In this document: piece by piece, positions 27,489 through 42,857 of the stretch
Layout of the letters: the number at the start of each line of letters is the position of its first letter
Numbering within the stretch: position 1 is the stretch's first letter
NCBI RefSeq assembly: GCF_029894425.1
Contig: NZ_JARXYJ010000001.1
Location: 4,402,001-4,466,000 of the forward strand
Reading direction: 5' to 3'
Origin: Streptomyces sp. SAI-127
GTDB lineage: Bacteria; Actinomycetota; Actinomycetes; Streptomycetales; Streptomycetaceae
DNA: 64,000 bases
Position numbers and translations under genes: made by a program
The notes under the pieces: model-generated
Database searches by the model: none
What the model was told of the DNA's origin: nothing
What the model saw: only the letters and a program-made list of their open reading frames with translations

Positions 27489-27869
27489 ATGTACAAACGA
27501 AGACGCGTCACAGGCACCTACGCCGGAGCCGCCCTCGCCGCCGGCCTGCTCCCCGGTGTCTCCCCCGTGGCCGACACCCCGTCCTGGGACTTCCTCCTCA
27601 GCGGCTCGGTCCTGCTGATCGTCGGTCAGCTCATCCACTGCTATCCGAGCGCCGTCAGGACGTCCCCGTGGATCCTCTTCGGCGCGATCGGCATCGTTCA
27701 GGACGCGCTGGTCTGGCTGCTCGTCTCCTGGATCAGCTCACGGCTGGACTACGGCATGAACGTGGATTCGTTCGTCACGGCTCTGCTGGCCGGCGCGATC
27801 GTCCGCTGCCTGACCCTCGCCCTCATGGCGTTCGGCCCGCAGCCGGTACCGGAGGCGCAGGCAGGATGA
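27489..27869 (+). CDS. Small membrane protein, phage-holin-IV-like (tentative)
   Basis: 126 residues from ATG 27489 (an ATG at 27477 is also in frame). At least three hydrophobic segments are visible: [32 protein letters not shown] and [20 protein letters not shown], then [20 protein letters not shown]. The LLPGV...ALLAGAIV pattern recalls the four-TM mycobacterial-holin-like family, but similarity is weak and function is unknown. It is transcribed opposite to the acyltransferase and converges on tuf, with which it shares a terminator. Confidence 0.6.
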   Translation: MYKRRRVTGTYAGAALAAGLLPGVSPVADTPSWDFLLSGSVLLIVGQLIHCYPSAVRTSPWILFGAIGIVQDALVWLLVSWISSRLDYGMNVDSFVTALLAGAIVRCLTLALMAFGPQPVPEAQAG

Positions 27870-27886
27870 GCCCGGGGATGCGAAAA

Positions 27887-27914
27887 GGCCCGTACGACCG
27901 AAGTCGTACGGGCC
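27887..27914. terminator. Intrinsic terminator between tuf and the small membrane-protein gene
   Basis: A perfect 12-bp stem GGCCCGTACGAC / GTCGTACGGGCC with a CGAA loop. On the minus strand it is followed by TTTT, so it mainly serves tuf and the str operon; the stem can also act on the convergent gene. Confidence 0.8.
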
Positions 27915-27939
27915 CCTTCAGAGACCTACCGGGTCAAGA

Positions 27940-29133
<1,194 letters not shown>

Positions 29134-29205
29134 GGGGTCCTCCTGTGGAGTGGTTCTGAACGCCTTGCTTCATCGGCGCCAGGTGATCTTTGCTGGAAAG
29201 CCTCG

Positions 29206-29252
29206 GCCCGGGGGCACTCCCCCCGCAAATGCGGGTGAATGCCCCTCCGGGC
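29206..29252 (-). promoter_or_regulatory. Structured fusA-tuf intergenic element
   Basis: Outer arms GCCCGG / CCGGGC extend through GGGCA / TGCCC to an inner stem CCCGC-AAAT-GCGGG, forming a two-level hairpin in the middle of the 155-bp gap. It could attenuate fusA transcripts or be part of the tuf leader. Confidence 0.5.
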
Positions 29253-29288
29253 TCCGGAGTCAAGCCTAAAGCGTGCGAACGCGGTGCG

Positions 29289-31415
29289 TTACTCGCCCTT
29301 GGCCTTCGCGATGATCTCCTCGGCGACGTTCCGCGGAACCTCGGCGTAGGAGTCGAACTGCATCGAGTAGCTTGCGCGACCCGACGTCTTGCTGCGGAGG
29401 TCTCCGACGTAGCCGAACATCTCCGAGAGGGGCACGAGGCCCTTCACGACGCGGGCACCGGCCCGCTCCTCCATGGCCTGGATCTGACCACGGCGGGAGT
29501 TGATGTCGCCGATGACATCGCCCATGTAGTCCTCGGGCGTGGTGACCTCGACGGCCATCATCGGCTCGAGCAGCACGGGGCTGGCCTTGCGAGCGGCCTC
29601 CTTGAAGGCCTGCGAGCCGGCGATCTTGAAGGCGAGCTCGGAGGAGTCGACCTCGTGATAGGCACCGTCGAGAAGCGTGACGCGGACGCCCGTCATCTCG
29701 TACCCGGCGAGGATGCCGAACTGCATGGCCTCCTGCGCACCGGCGTCGACCGAAGGGATGTACTCCTTCGGGATACGACCACCGGTCACCTTGTTCACGA
29801 ACTCGTACGAGGCGTCGCCGCCCTCGATCGGCTCGATCGCGATCTGCACCTTGGCGAACTGGCCGGTTCCACCAGTCTGCTTCTTGTGCGTGTAGTCGAC
29901 GCGCTCGACGGCCTTGCGGATCGTCTCACGGTAGGCGACCTGCGGCTTACCGACGTTGGCCTCGACCTTGAACTCACGGCGCATACGGTCGACCAGCACC
30001 TCGAGGTGCAGCTCGCCCATACCACCGATGATGGTCTGGCCGGTCTCCTCGTCCGAGTGGACCTGGAAGGAGGGGTCCTCCTCCGCGAGACGCTGGATGG
30101 CGACACCCAGCTTCTCCTGGTCACCCTTGGACTTGGGCTCGATGGCGACCTGAATGACCGGCGCCGGGAAGTCCATGGACTCCAGGATCACCGGGTTCTT
30201 GTCGTCGGACAGCGTCTCACCGGTGGTGGTCTGCTTCAGGCCCATCACGGCGACGATGTCGCCGGCGCCCACCGACTCGATCTCCTCACGCTTGTTCGCG
30301 TGCATGCGGTAGATCTTGCCGATGCGCTCCTTCTTGCCCTTGACGGAGTTCAGCACCGCGGTGCCGGACTCCAGGCGACCGGAGTAGATCCGGACGAAGG
30401 TGAGCTTGCCGAGGTGCGGGTCGCTCATGATCTTGAACGCCAGCGCCGACAGCGGCTCCTCGTCGGACGGCTTGCGCTTGACGACGACCTCGGGGTCCTT
30501 GACGTCGTGGCCCTCGATGGCCTCGACGTCGAGCGGGGTCGGCAGGTAGCGCACGACCGCGTCGAGCAGGGGCTGGACGCCCTTGTTCTTGAACGCCGTG
30601 CCACAGAACACCGGGGTGACCGTGACGCCGTCGGACTTGCCGGACGCGATGGTGATGCGACGGATCGCGGCGTACAGCTGCTCCTCGGTGGGCTCCTGGC
30701 CCTCCAGGAACAGCTCCATGATCTCGTCGTCGTTCTCCGCGACGGCCTCGACCAGCTTGCCGCGGTACTCCTCGGCAGCCTCGGTGTGCGTGGCCGGGAT
30801 GTCGACGACGTCGTACATCTCGCCCTTCGCCGCCTCGGCGGACCACACGAGCGCCTTCATGCGGACCAGGTCCACAACGCCCTTGAAGTCCATCTCGGCG
30901 CCGATCGGCAGCTGCATGACGAGCGGGACGGCGCCCAGGCGGTCCGAGATCATGTCCACACAGCGGTGGAACTCGGCGCCGGTACGGTCCAGCTTGTTCA
31001 CGAAGCAGATGCGCGGCACGCCGTAACGGTCGGCCTGACGCCACACCGTCTCGGACTGCGGCTCGACACCGGCGACACCGTCGAACACCGTGACGGCACC
31101 GTCGAGCACGCGGAGCGAACGCTCCACCTCGACCGTGAAGTCGACGTGCCCGGGAGTGTCGATGATGTTGATCGTGTAGTCGTTGTCCTCGAGCGGCCAG
31201 TGACAGGTGGTGGCAGCAGAGGTGATCGTGATGCCACGCTCCTGCTCCTGCTCCATCCAGTCCATGGTGGCAGCGCCGTCGTGGACCTCACCGATCTTGT
31301 AGCTGACGCCGGTGTAGAAGAGGATCCGCTCGGTGGTGGTCGTCTTGCCCGCGTCGATGTGGGCCATGATCCCGATGTTGCGGACCTTGGCCAGGTCAAG
31401 TGAAGTGGTAGCCAT
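29289..31415 (-). CDS. fusA: Elongation factor G
   Basis: 708 residues, five-domain translocase. The GTPase motifs are [28 protein letters not shown] and NKLDRTGA; the domain IV stretch has [16 protein letters not shown]. It drives translocation of tRNA and mRNA. It lies 39 bp after rpsG and is followed by the structured gap before tuf. No fusidic-acid-resistance change is obvious by eye. Confidence 0.98.
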   Translation of the reverse strand: MATTSLDLAKVRNIGIMAHIDAGKTTTTERILFYTGVSYKIGEVHDGAATMDWMEQEQERGITITSAATTCHWPLEDNDYTINIIDTPGHVDFTVEVERSLRVLDGAVTVFDGVAGVEPQSETVWRQADRYGVPRICFVNKLDRTGAEFHRCVDMISDRLGAVPLVMQLPIGAEMDFKGVVDLVRMKALVWSAEAAKGEMYDVVDIPATHTEAAEEYRGKLVEAVAENDDEIMELFLEGQEPTEEQLYAAIRRITIASGKSDGVTVTPVFCGTAFKNKGVQPLLDAVVRYLPTPLDVEAIEGHDVKDPEVVVKRKPSDEEPLSALAFKIMSDPHLGKLTFVRIYSGRLESGTAVLNSVKGKKERIGKIYRMHANKREEIESVGAGDIVAVMGLKQTTTGETLSDDKNPVILESMDFPAPVIQVAIEPKSKGDQEKLGVAIQRLAEEDPSFQVHSDEETGQTIIGGMGELHLEVLVDRMRREFKVEANVGKPQVAYRETIRKAVERVDYTHKKQTGGTGQFAKVQIAIEPIEGGDASYEFVNKVTGGRIPKEYIPSVDAGAQEAMQFGILAGYEMTGVRVTLLDGAYHEVDSSELAFKIAGSQAFKEAARKASPVLLEPMMAVEVTTPEDYMGDVIGDINSRRGQIQAMEERAGARVVKGLVPLSEMFGYVGDLRSKTSGRASYSMQFDSYAEVPRNVAEEIIAKAKGE

Positions 31416-31454
31416 AAGGCTTCGGTCTTCTCTCGGTCTCGATGGGGTCTGCGA

Positions 31455-31925
31455 CTACCAGCGGTAGTGCGCGAAGGCCTTGTTGGACTCGGCCATCTTG
31501 TGGGTGTCCTCGCGCTTCTTGACGGCCGCACCGAGGCCGTTCGAAGCGTCGAGAAGCTCGTTGAGCAGACGCTCGGTCATGGTCTTCTCGCGACGGGCGC
31601 GGGAGTAACCGACCAGCCAGCGCAGGGCGAGCGTGTTCGCACGGCCCGGCTTGACCTCGATCGGGACCTGGTAGGTCGCGCCACCGACACGGCGGGACTT
31701 GACCTCGAGGGTCGGCTTGATGTTCTCCAGCGCGCGCTTCAGCGTGATGACCGGGTCGTTGCTGGTCTTCTCGCGCAGGCCCTCCATGGCGCCGTACACG
31801 ATGCGCTCGGCGGTGGAGCGCTTGCCGTTCAGCAGCACCTTGTTGATGAGGGAGGTCACCAGAGGAGAACCGTAGACCGGGTCGATGATGACCGGGCGCT
31901 TCGGGGCGGGGCCCTTACGAGGCAT
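31455..31925 (-). CDS. rpsG: 30S ribosomal protein S7 (uS7)
   Basis: 156 residues. [37 protein letters not shown] and [20 protein letters not shown] are diagnostic; S7 nucleates the 30S head and in E. coli regulates the str operon. It begins two bases after the rpsL stop. Confidence 0.98.
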   Translation of the reverse strand: MPRKGPAPKRPVIIDPVYGSPLVTSLINKVLLNGKRSTAERIVYGAMEGLREKTSNDPVITLKRALENIKPTLEVKSRRVGGATYQVPIEVKPGRANTLALRWLVGYSRARREKTMTERLLNELLDASNGLGAAVKKREDTHKMAESNKAFAHYRW

Positions 31926-31927
31926 TT

Positions 31928-32299
31928 CTACTTCTCCTTCTTGGCGCCGTAGCGGCTGCGGGCCTGCTTGCGGTTCTTGACACCCTGGGTGTCAAGCGAA
32001 CCGCGGATGATCTTGTAGCGAACACCGGGCAGGTCCTTCACACGACCGCCACGCACGAGCACGATGGAGTGCTCCTGCAGGTTGTGTCCCTCACCCGGAA
32101 TGTAAGCAGTGACCTCGATCCCGCTGGTCAGACGCACACGCGCGACCTTACGCAGGGCCGAGTTCGGCTTCTTCGGGGTGGTCGTGAACACACGCGTGCA
32201 GACGCCACGACGCTGAGGGGAACCCTCGAGTGCGGGCGTCTTGTTCTTCTCGACCTTGTCCTGCCGGCCCTTCCGGACCAGCTGCTGGATCGTAGGCAC
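31928..32299 (-). CDS. rpsL: 30S ribosomal protein S12 (uS12)
   Basis: 123 residues from GTG 32299 ([15 protein letters not shown]); the frame is open upstream to 32542 but that stretch is the promoter and leader. Lys43 in TTPKKPNS and Lys88 in GGRVKDLPG are both wild type, so this is the streptomycin-sensitive form. S12 controls decoding accuracy. It begins the str operon; the hairpin motif shared with rpsJ lies 50 bases upstream. Confidence 0.97.
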   Translation of the reverse strand: MPTIQQLVRKGRQDKVEKNKTPALEGSPQRRGVCTRVFTTTPKKPNSALRKVARVRLTSGIEVTAYIPGEGHNLQEHSIVLVRGGRVKDLPGVRYKIIRGSLDTQGVKNRKQARSRYGAKKEK

Positions 32300-32349
32300 T
32301 ACTTCTCCGGTTTCTGTGTGCCGAATGGTGAAGCTAACCTGGAACTTCG

Positions 32350-32374
32350 CCGACCCACGCGGTCGGGTGTGTCG
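32350..32374 (-). promoter_or_regulatory. Conserved leader hairpin upstream of rpsL, shared with rpsJ
   Basis: Identical to the rpsJ element at 24 of 25 positions: CCGACCCACGCGGTCGG with CCGACC/GGTCGG arms (32350-32366), then GTGTGTCG. It lies 50 bases upstream of the rpsL GTG, against 59 for rpsJ. The flanking sequence is otherwise unrelated, so the element itself is conserved. Confidence 0.65.
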
Positions 32375-32494
32375 AATCCGGCGGACTCCCGCCGTGAGGC
32401 GAAAAGGGCGCAGATTACGGTGGCCGCTCGAGGCTCCCCTAGTGCGGTTGAAGGCACGCACGAGAGCCAGGGCACACCCCAGGCACAAGGTCTG

Positions 32495-32523
32495 AGCGTA
32501 CCCAGCTGATTCGCTGCGGTCAA
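32495..32523 (-). promoter_or_regulatory. Probable str operon (rpsL) promoter
   Basis: On the minus strand TTGACC (32518-32523) and TACGCT (32495-32500) are separated by 17 bp, a good match to the principal streptomycete sigma factor. The start would be near 32488, giving a leader of about 190 nt that contains the conserved hairpin. A second TTGACA at 32560-32565 has no good -10. Confidence 0.55.
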
Positions 32524-32634
32524 AACAAATGGACGGCGGCAACCTCTCGGGGCGACCGGTGTCAAGCCCCTACGCCGTGGATGATCTTCGATTTCACACT
32601 GCGCACACGTGGAAGCGGGCTCCGCCCACGGGGC

Positions 32635-33306
32635 TCACCCGGAGGCGAGACCCACGGCGATCAGCAGCGTCATCAGGATCGACCACGAGGCGATCGACAG
32701 CCAGCCCAACACCAGCCCGGTCAGCGCGAGCCCGTCGCCGCTCTCTCCCGTCCGCTCGATCTCCGCGCGCGCCGCGTGCCCGAGGATCACCGCCGGGATC
32801 CCGGTGAACCCGAGGCTCGGCACACACAGCAGCCCGCACACCGCGGCTCCGACCGCCTTCCCGTTCGCCCGCGGCCGCGGGGCGGGCAGAAAGGTCCGCG
32901 GTACGGCGGTGACGGGCGCCGGCTGGGGCACGGGCCCGAGCGGCAGATCGGACACGAGCAGCGCCAGCTCCCCGACCGTACGGGCGCCGCACGCCCGCTC
33001 CACCCGCTTGTCGAACTCGCCCTTCTCCAGCCGCCCCTCCCCGAAGCCGGCCCGAAGCACATCGACGGCCCGCTCACGGTCGGCGTGGGAGGCGAGCATG
33101 CCGGAGGCGCTCGGCGGGACCTGCGGGGCGGGGTAGGCGGGCCAGGGGCGCGCTACGGGGGTGTAGGCGCCGGTCCAGGGGCGCGCGACAGGAGCGTCCG
33201 CACCGGGTCCCGGCCGCGGTCCACCTCTTCCCTGCCCGTCGCCCGGCACACCACTGCCCGACGACTCGTCCTCGCCCTCCCAGGGCCGCCACGACGAATG
33301 CGACAC
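32635..33306 (-). CDS. DUF1707 and DUF4190-like membrane protein
   Basis: 223 residues from GTG 33306, chosen because GGGAGG lies at good spacing; an ATG at 33339 is less likely. Residues 1-75 are Gly/Pro-rich and low-complexity. A DUF1707 (SHOCT-like) segment follows: ASHADRERAVDVLRAGFGEG, RLEKGEFDKRVERACGARTV, GELALLVSDLP. The C-terminal part has two hydrophobic segments (GAAVCGLLCVPSLGFTGIPAVILGH and the final helix) of the DUF4190 type. Function is unknown; such proteins are abundant in actinobacteria. It sits between rpoC and rpsL, a conserved place in streptomycetes. Confidence 0.75.
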   Translation of the reverse strand: MSHSSWRPWEGEDESSGSGVPGDGQGRGGPRPGPGADAPVARPWTGAYTPVARPWPAYPAPQVPPSASGMLASHADRERAVDVLRAGFGEGRLEKGEFDKRVERACGARTVGELALLVSDLPLGPVPQPAPVTAVPRTFLPAPRPRANGKAVGAAVCGLLCVPSLGFTGIPAVILGHAARAEIERTGESGDGLALTGLVLGWLSIASWSILMTLLIAVGLASG

Positions 33307-33434
33307 GGAGCACCTCCCGAACCCCCGAGATTCCTCCATGATGCGGCATTACGTGCCTTTGTCGACGGTACGCGCATCAGCCATGGCGGCCGATTGTCGC
33401 TCGTTCCCCGCCGACGCCCACGCGCGGGCACGCC

Positions 33435-33469
33435 GGAGGGCGGCCACCCCACAGGGTGACCGCCCCTCC
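33435..33469 (-). terminator. Terminator hairpin after rpoC
   Basis: An imperfect stem GGAGGGCGGCCACCC / GGGTGACCGCCCCTCC with one bulge and one GT pair begins 17 bp past the rpoC stop, before the DUF1707 gene. Confidence 0.6.
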
Positions 33470-33485
33470 GACTCAAGCAACCCGC

Positions 33486-37385
<3,900 letters not shown>

Positions 37386-37485
37386 TATGCGTCAATCCCT
37401 CTCAGGGTTGTAAGTCTTGGGGTCTGAAACGGGGGTCCAGGGGCCGGCCGGAGGTTCCTCACCAGGTCCTCCGGCCGGACTCCCG

Positions 37486-40400
37486 TCAGACCTCTTCGAC
37501 GCTGCTCGGCTCGCGCCGGGACAGGTCGATGCCGAGCTCTTCCGCCGCGCGGAAGACGTCCTCGTCGGTGTCGCGCATCTCGATGGACATGCCGTCCGAG
37601 GACAGCACCTCCACGTTGAGGCACAGGGACTGCATCTCCTTGATGAGCACCTTGAAGGACTCGGGGATGCCGGGCTCGGGGATGTTCTCGCCCTTGACGA
37701 TGGCCTCGTAGACCTTCACGCGGCCGGTGACGTCGTCGGACTTGATGGTCAGCAGCTCCTGGAGGGCGTAGGCGGCGCCGTATGCCTCCAGCGCCCACAC
37801 CTCCATCTCACCGAAGCGCTGGCCACCGAACTGGGCCTTACCACCCAGCGGCTGCTGGGTGATCATCGAGTACGGACCGGTCGACCGGGCGTGCAGCTTG
37901 TCGTCGACCAGGTGGTGGAGCTTGAGGATGTACATGTAGCCGACCGAGATCGGCTCCGGGAACGGCTCGCCGGAGCGGCCGTCGAACAGCCTCGCCTTAC
38001 CGGTCGGCTGCACCATGCGCTCGCCGTCGCGGTTCGGGATGGTGTGGTTCAGCAGACCCGCGAGCTCGTCCTCACGCGCACCGTCGAACACCGGGGTGGC
38101 GACGTTGGTGCCCGGGTCGACCTGGTCGGCGCCGATCACCTGAAGCCGCTGCGCCCAGTCCTCGGCGAGCCCGGAGACGTCCCAGCCGCGACTGGCGAGC
38201 CAGCCGAGGTGGATCTCCAGAACCTGTCCCGGGTTCATTCGGGACGGCACACCGAGCGGGTTGAGGATGATGTCGACCGGGGTCCCGTCCTCGAGGAACG
38301 GCATGTCCTCGATGGGCAGGATCTTGGAGATGACACCCTTGTTGCCGTGTCGGCCGGCGAGCTTGTCACCGTCGGTGATCTTGCGCTTCTGCGCCACGTA
38401 CACGCGCACCAGCTGGTTCACACCGGGGGGAAGCTCGTCGCCCTCCTCGCGGTCGAAGACACGCACGCCGATGACCTTGCCGGTCTCGCCGTGCGGCACC
38501 TTCAGCGAGGTGTCACGGACCTCACGGGCCTTCTCACCGAAGATCGCGCGCAGCAGGCGCTCCTCCGGCGTCAGCTCGGTCTCACCCTTGGGCGTGACCT
38601 TGCCGACGAGGATGTCACCGGCGATGACCTCGGCACCGATACGGATGATGCCGCGCTCGTCGAGGTCGGCGAGGACCTCCTCGGAGACGTTCGGGATGTC
38701 CCGGGTGATCTCCTCGGGGCCGAGCTTGGTGTCACGGGCGTCGACCTCGTGCTCCTCGATGTGGATCGAGGAGAGGACGTCGTCCTGCACGAGGCGCTGC
38801 GACAGGATGATCGCGTCCTCGTAGTTGTGACCCTCCCACGGCATGAACGCCACGAGCAGGTTCTTGCCGAGCGCCATCTCGCCGTTCTCGGTGGCCGCGC
38901 CGTCGGCGAGGACCTGGCCCTCGACGACGCGGTCGCCCTCGTCGATGATGACCTTCTGGTTGACCGAGGTGCCCTGGTTGGAACGGGCGAACTTGGCCAG
39001 GCGGTACGTGATGTACGTGCCGTCGTCGTTGGCGGTGGTGATGTAGTCCGCGGAGACCTCCTGGACCACACCCGCCTTCTCGGCCTTGACCACGTCACCG
39101 GCGTCGACGGCGGAGCGGTACTCCATGCCGGTGCCGACGAGCGGGGCCTCGGACTTGATGAGCGGCACGGCCTGGCGCATCATGTTCGCGCCCATGAGGG
39201 CACGGTTGGCGTCGTCGTGCTCGAGGAACGGGATCATGGCGGTCGCGACCGACACCATCTGGCGCGGCGAGACGTCCATGTAGTCCACGTCGTCACCGGG
39301 GACGTAGTCGACCTCGCCGCCACGGCGGCGGACCAGGACGCGGTTCTCGGTGAAGCGCATGTCGTCGTCGAGCGTGGCGTTGGCCTGCGCGATGACGAAG
39401 CGGTCCTCCTCGTCGGCCGTCAGGTAGTCGACGTCGTCGGTGACGATGCCCTCGACGACCTTGCGGTACGGCGTCTCCACGAAGCCGAACGCGTTGACGC
39501 GGCCGTAGGAGGCGAGCGAACCGATCAGACCGATGTTCGGGCCTTCGGGCGTCTCGATCGGGCACATACGGCCGTAGTGGGACGGGTGCACGTCACGGAC
39601 CTCGAAGCCGGCCCGCTCACGGGAGAGACCACCCGGGCCAAGAGCCGACAGACGGCGCTTGTGGGTGAGACCCGACAGCGGGTTGTTCTGGTCCATGAAC
39701 TGCGACAGCTGGCTGGTGCCGAAGAACTCCTTGATGGAGGCGACGACCGGCCGGATGTTGATCAGGGTCTGCGGCGTGATCGCCTCGACGTCCTGGGTCG
39801 TCATGCGCTCACGCACGACGCGCTCCATACGAGCCAGACCCGTGCGGACCTGGTTCTGGATGAGCTCGCCGACGCTGCGCAGACGACGGTTGCCGAAGTG
39901 GTCGATGTCGTCGGTCTCGACGACGATGTTCGTGCCGCTGTCGCCGACCGTCTCGGTCTCGCCCGCGTGCAGCTTCACCAGGTACTTGATCGTCGAGATG
40001 ATGTCCTCGACGGTCAGGATGCCCGCGTCCAGCGGAGCCTCCGCACCCAGCTTCTTGTTGACCTTGTAGCGGCCGACCTTGGCGAGGTCGTAGCGCTTCG
40101 GGTTGAAGTAGAGGTTCTCGAGCAGCGTCTGCGCGGCCTCACGGGTCGGGGGCTCGCCCGGACGCAGCTTGCGGTAGATGTCGAGAAGCGCGTCGTCCTG
40201 GCCCTGGGTGTGGTCCTTCTCCAGGGTGGCGCGCATCGACTCGTACTCGCCGAACTCCTCGAGGATCTGCTCGGTGGTCCAGCCGAGAGCCTTCAGGAGC
40301 ACGGTGACGGACTGCTTGCGCTTGCGGTCGATACGGACACCGACCATGTCGCGCTTGTCGATCTCCATCTCCAGCCAGGCACCCCGGGAGGGGATGATCT

Positions 40401-40971
40401 TGGCCGAGAAGATGTCCTTGTCGGACGTCTTGTCGATGGAGGAGTCGAAGTAGACGCCCGGCGAGCGGACCAGCTGCGACACCACGACACGCTCGGTGCC
40501 GTTGATGACGAAGGTGCCCTTGTGGGTCATGAGCGGGAAGTCGCCCATGAAGACCGTCTGGGACTTGATCTCGCCGGTCTCGTTGTTGGTGAACTCGGCC
40601 GTCACGAAGAGCGGGGCCGCGTACGTGAAGTCGCGGTCCTTGCACTCGTCGATGCTGTTCTTCGGCGGCTCGAAACGGTGGTCACGGAACGTCAGCGACA
40701 TCGACCCGGAGAAGTCCTCGATCGGGGAGATCTCCTCGAAGATCTCCTCCAGACCGGACTTGGTGGGGACGTCCTGACCTGACTCCAGAGCCTCCTCGAC
40801 CCGACTCTGCCAAGCGGTGTTCCCGAGCAGCCAGTCAAAGCTCTCGGTCTGCAGCGCGAGCAGGTTGGGAACCTCGAGAGGCTCCTTGATCTTTGCAAAA
40901 GAGATGCGCAGCGGGGCGGTGCTGGCGGCGTTGTTCGTATTCGCGGTCGAGGCAGTGCGCGAGGCGGCCAA
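37486..40971 (-). CDS. rpoB: RNA polymerase beta subunit
   Basis: 1161 residues from TTG 40971 ([14 protein letters not shown]); GGAAGGA seven bases upstream supports it over the ATG at 41001, and the length equals that of other streptomycetes. The rifampicin region reads [20 protein letters not shown] then [12 protein letters not shown], so the Asp, His and Ser positions where resistance arises are wild type. Other core blocks are [20 protein letters not shown] and the C-terminal [19 protein letters not shown]. It is separated from rplL by 561 bp with hairpins and probably its own promoter. Confidence 0.98.
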   Translation of the reverse strand: MAASRTASTANTNNAASTAPLRISFAKIKEPLEVPNLLALQTESFDWLLGNTAWQSRVEEALESGQDVPTKSGLEEIFEEISPIEDFSGSMSLTFRDHRFEPPKNSIDECKDRDFTYAAPLFVTAEFTNNETGEIKSQTVFMGDFPLMTHKGTFVINGTERVVVSQLVRSPGVYFDSSIDKTSDKDIFSAKIIPSRGAWLEMEIDKRDMVGVRIDRKRKQSVTVLLKALGWTTEQILEEFGEYESMRATLEKDHTQGQDDALLDIYRKLRPGEPPTREAAQTLLENLYFNPKRYDLAKVGRYKVNKKLGAEAPLDAGILTVEDIISTIKYLVKLHAGETETVGDSGTNIVVETDDIDHFGNRRLRSVGELIQNQVRTGLARMERVVRERMTTQDVEAITPQTLINIRPVVASIKEFFGTSQLSQFMDQNNPLSGLTHKRRLSALGPGGLSRERAGFEVRDVHPSHYGRMCPIETPEGPNIGLIGSLASYGRVNAFGFVETPYRKVVEGIVTDDVDYLTADEEDRFVIAQANATLDDDMRFTENRVLVRRRGGEVDYVPGDDVDYMDVSPRQMVSVATAMIPFLEHDDANRALMGANMMRQAVPLIKSEAPLVGTGMEYRSAVDAGDVVKAEKAGVVQEVSADYITTANDDGTYITYRLAKFARSNQGTSVNQKVIIDEGDRVVEGQVLADGAATENGEMALGKNLLVAFMPWEGHNYEDAIILSQRLVQDDVLSSIHIEEHEVDARDTKLGPEEITRDIPNVSEEVLADLDERGIIRIGAEVIAGDILVGKVTPKGETELTPEERLLRAIFGEKAREVRDTSLKVPHGETGKVIGVRVFDREEGDELPPGVNQLVRVYVAQKRKITDGDKLAGRHGNKGVISKILPIEDMPFLEDGTPVDIILNPLGVPSRMNPGQVLEIHLGWLASRGWDVSGLAEDWAQRLQVIGADQVDPGTNVATPVFDGAREDELAGLLNHTIPNRDGERMVQPTGKARLFDGRSGEPFPEPISVGYMYILKLHHLVDDKLHARSTGPYSMITQQPLGGKAQFGGQRFGEMEVWALEAYGAAYALQELLTIKSDDVTGRVKVYEAIVKGENIPEPGIPESFKVLIKEMQSLCLNVEVLSSDGMSIEMRDTDEDVFRAAEELGIDLSRREPSSVEEV

Positions 40972-41532
40972 GAGGGGGTCCTTCCGAGGGCTCGGACTCA
41001 CTACGCGCTCCCCGGACCCTCACCCACGGCACAGAGACAGGTATCTCCGATTCGGCCGAAGGGCCAGGTCAGAGATGGTCCGATCATCGATGCTCAGGCG
41101 AGGGCAGACCCCTGGTGACGGGCAGGGGGCAGCTAACAGGCAGCGCAAAGGGTCAGTGTAGCCAGTCGGCGCACTGATGTCCAGCCCTGCTTTTCTGCCC
41201 AGTCTTCAAAAACTCTCGCTGCCCTCAACGTCCTCGGCATGCCTGCCCTCAACGCACGTTGATACTGCCCTCTTCGTCACCGATCCATGCCTCGGATTCG
41301 GACCGTTCTGGCGACGCGTCCTGAGAATTGCGCGCTGCGTGCGGTTCGTCAAGGCCCCCCAGCCCGAACCGGGGCGTTCGGGAGACACGACGAAGATCAC
41401 CATACCCCCCGCCCAGGAGGCGACAAGGTAACCGTGGCCGCGCCCCCAGGAACGCCGAAGAGCGACCACCCGGATGGATGATCGCTCTTCGGTGCTTGCG
41501 CGTTACAGGTCCAGCGGGACCTGTGAGAGGTG
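40972..41532 (-). other. rplL-rpoB intergenic region
   Basis: 561 bp without a credible gene. On the rplL side there are two hairpins (listed separately). In the middle, minus-strand TTGACG (41347-41352) and AATTCT (41324-41329) are spaced 17 bp and may be an rpoB promoter, giving a leader of about 350 nt. Composition is less GC-biased than the flanking genes. Confidence 0.5.
41455..41524 (-). terminator. Two hairpins downstream of rplL (attenuator)
   Basis: Stem ACAGGTCC / GGACCTGT (41505-41524, AGCG loop) begins eight bases past the rplL stop; stem CCGAAGAGCGA / TCGCTCTTCGG (41455-41492, 16-base loop) follows. No T-tract. Their place fits partial termination or processing that sets the ratio of L7/L12 to RNA polymerase. 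Confidence 0.6.
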
Positions 41533-41916
41533 TTACTTGACCTCGACGGAGGCGCCGGCGCCCTTGAGGGACTCGGCGGCCTTCTCGGCGGCTTCCTTGG
41601 CGACCTTCTCGAGAACGGGCTTGGGGGCGCCGTCCACGAGGTCCTTGGCCTCCTTCAGACCCAGGGAGGTCAGCTCACGCACGACCTTGATGACCTGGAT
41701 CTTCTTCTCGCCGGCACCCGTGAGGATGACGTCGAACTCGTCCTGCTCCTCGGCGACCTCGGCGGCAGCGGCCGGGCCGGCGGGGCCGGCGACGGCGACC
41801 GCGGCGGCGGCGGTGACGTCGAACTTCTCCTCGAAGGCCTTCACGAACTCGGAGAGCTCGATGAGGGTCATCTCCTCGAACTGCGCGAGCAGGTCTTCCT
41901 GGCTGAGCTTCGCCAT
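41533..41916 (-). CDS. rplL: 50S ribosomal protein L7/L12 (bL12)
   Basis: 127 residues from ATG 41916, preceded by GGAAGGA; the frame is open to 41961 but without conserved sequence. The N-terminal dimerisation domain ([20 protein letters not shown]) is joined by an Ala/Gly/Pro hinge to the C-terminal factor-binding domain ([37 protein letters not shown]). It forms the ribosomal stalk with L10. It lies 126 bp after rplJ. Confidence 0.98.
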   Translation of the reverse strand: MAKLSQEDLLAQFEEMTLIELSEFVKAFEEKFDVTAAAAVAVAGPAGPAAAAEVAEEQDEFDVILTGAGEKKIQVIKVVRELTSLGLKEAKDLVDGAPKPVLEKVAKEAAEKAAESLKGAGASVEVK

Positions 41917-42042
41917 GATGGGCGATCCTTCCACTAATTCGGCTGGTGCCGGTATGTACATGTCTGGCGGGCGTACGTTCGGCCCGCGACGACCGTCACC
42001 TCAGGCGGGACGCCTCAGGCAGCGATCATTTCGGGAGCCGAA

Positions 42043-42573
42043 TTACTCGGCACCGCCCTGCTCGTCCTGCTTGGCACGAAGCGCGTCCACGGTGCGGACG
42101 AGCTTCGACGGGAGCGCCTGGAAGACCTGAGCAGCCTGAGTCTGCTTGCCCTTGAAGGCGCCCGCCAGCTTGGCGAGCAGAACCTCGCGGGACTCGAGGT
42201 CCGCAAGCTTCTTGATCTCGTCGGCGGACAGCGCCTTGCCGTCAAGGACACCGCCCTTGATGACGAGGTTCGGGTTGTCCTTGGCGAAGTCACGAAGACC
42301 CTTGGCCGACTCCACCGGGTCACCGGTGACGAAGGCGACCGCCGTCGGACCGTTGAACAGGTCGTCGAGCGTCGTGATCCCGGCCTCGTTGGCCGCAATC
42401 TTGGTCAGCGTGTTCTTCACCACGGCGTACTGGGCGTTCTCACCGAGCGAACGACGCAGCGTCTTGAGCTGCGCCACGGTGAGACCCCGGTACTCGGTCA
42501 GCACGGCGGCGTTCGAGCTGCGGAACTGCTCCGTCAGCTCGGCTACCGCGGCAGCCTTGTCGGGCCTTGCCAT
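42043..42573 (-). CDS. rplJ: 50S ribosomal protein L10 (uL10)
   Basis: 176 residues from ATG 42573, preceded by [45 protein letters not shown] and [15 protein letters not shown] are the rRNA-binding domain; the C-terminal helix carries the L12 dimers. In most bacteria the L10-L12 complex represses this operon by binding the mRNA leader; the 284-bp upstream gap with an attenuator-like hairpin fits. Confidence 0.98.
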   Translation of the reverse strand: MARPDKAAAVAELTEQFRSSNAAVLTEYRGLTVAQLKTLRRSLGENAQYAVVKNTLTKIAANEAGITTLDDLFNGPTAVAFVTGDPVESAKGLRDFAKDNPNLVIKGGVLDGKALSADEIKKLADLESREVLLAKLAGAFKGKQTQAAQVFQALPSKLVRTVDALRAKQDEQGGAE

Positions 42574-42857
42574 AGAGCGTCGGCCTCCTTCCGGGTGATG
42601 AGGACCGCTCAGAAGGGGCTGAACAAACGAAACGCCCCGGCGCAGGCGCACGGGGCGTAGCTCGACCGGCATCACATACGCAATGCATGTGGTCCAGGAG
42701 CGACTTCCACATTCACCTGCGCGGGTCGTCCGCGGTTTCAGCGGATCCTTCGGCCACTGCGCCCTCTAGCGAGAACACAGCAACGACCAGCGGTCTTTGG
42801 CTTCTGTAGGAGCGTACGTGACCGGATCCCTGTCAAGCAAATCCGGCCCTACGACGC
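42574..42857 (-). promoter_or_regulatory. rplJL leader and promoter region with attenuator-like hairpin
   Basis: On the minus strand the leader contains a stem ACGCCCCG / CGGGGCGT (42632-42658) followed by a T-rich run TTTCGTTTGTT, resembling an intrinsic terminator, about 60 bases before the start codon. TTGACA at 42831-42836 is a likely -35; TACGCT at 42811-42816 is only 14 bp away, so the -10 is uncertain. The layout matches an L10-controlled leader. Confidence 0.55.

Noticed and set aside
29190..31403. 737-codon plus-strand frame opposite fusA
   Set aside because: Antisense shadow of EF-G.
37417..40782. 1121-codon plus-strand reading frame opposite rpoB
   Set aside because: Entirely antisense to rpoB and of the same low-complexity composition.
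42811..42836. TTGACA/TACGCT as a complete rplJ promoter
   Set aside because: Spacing of 14 bp is too short; only the -35 is kept as likely.
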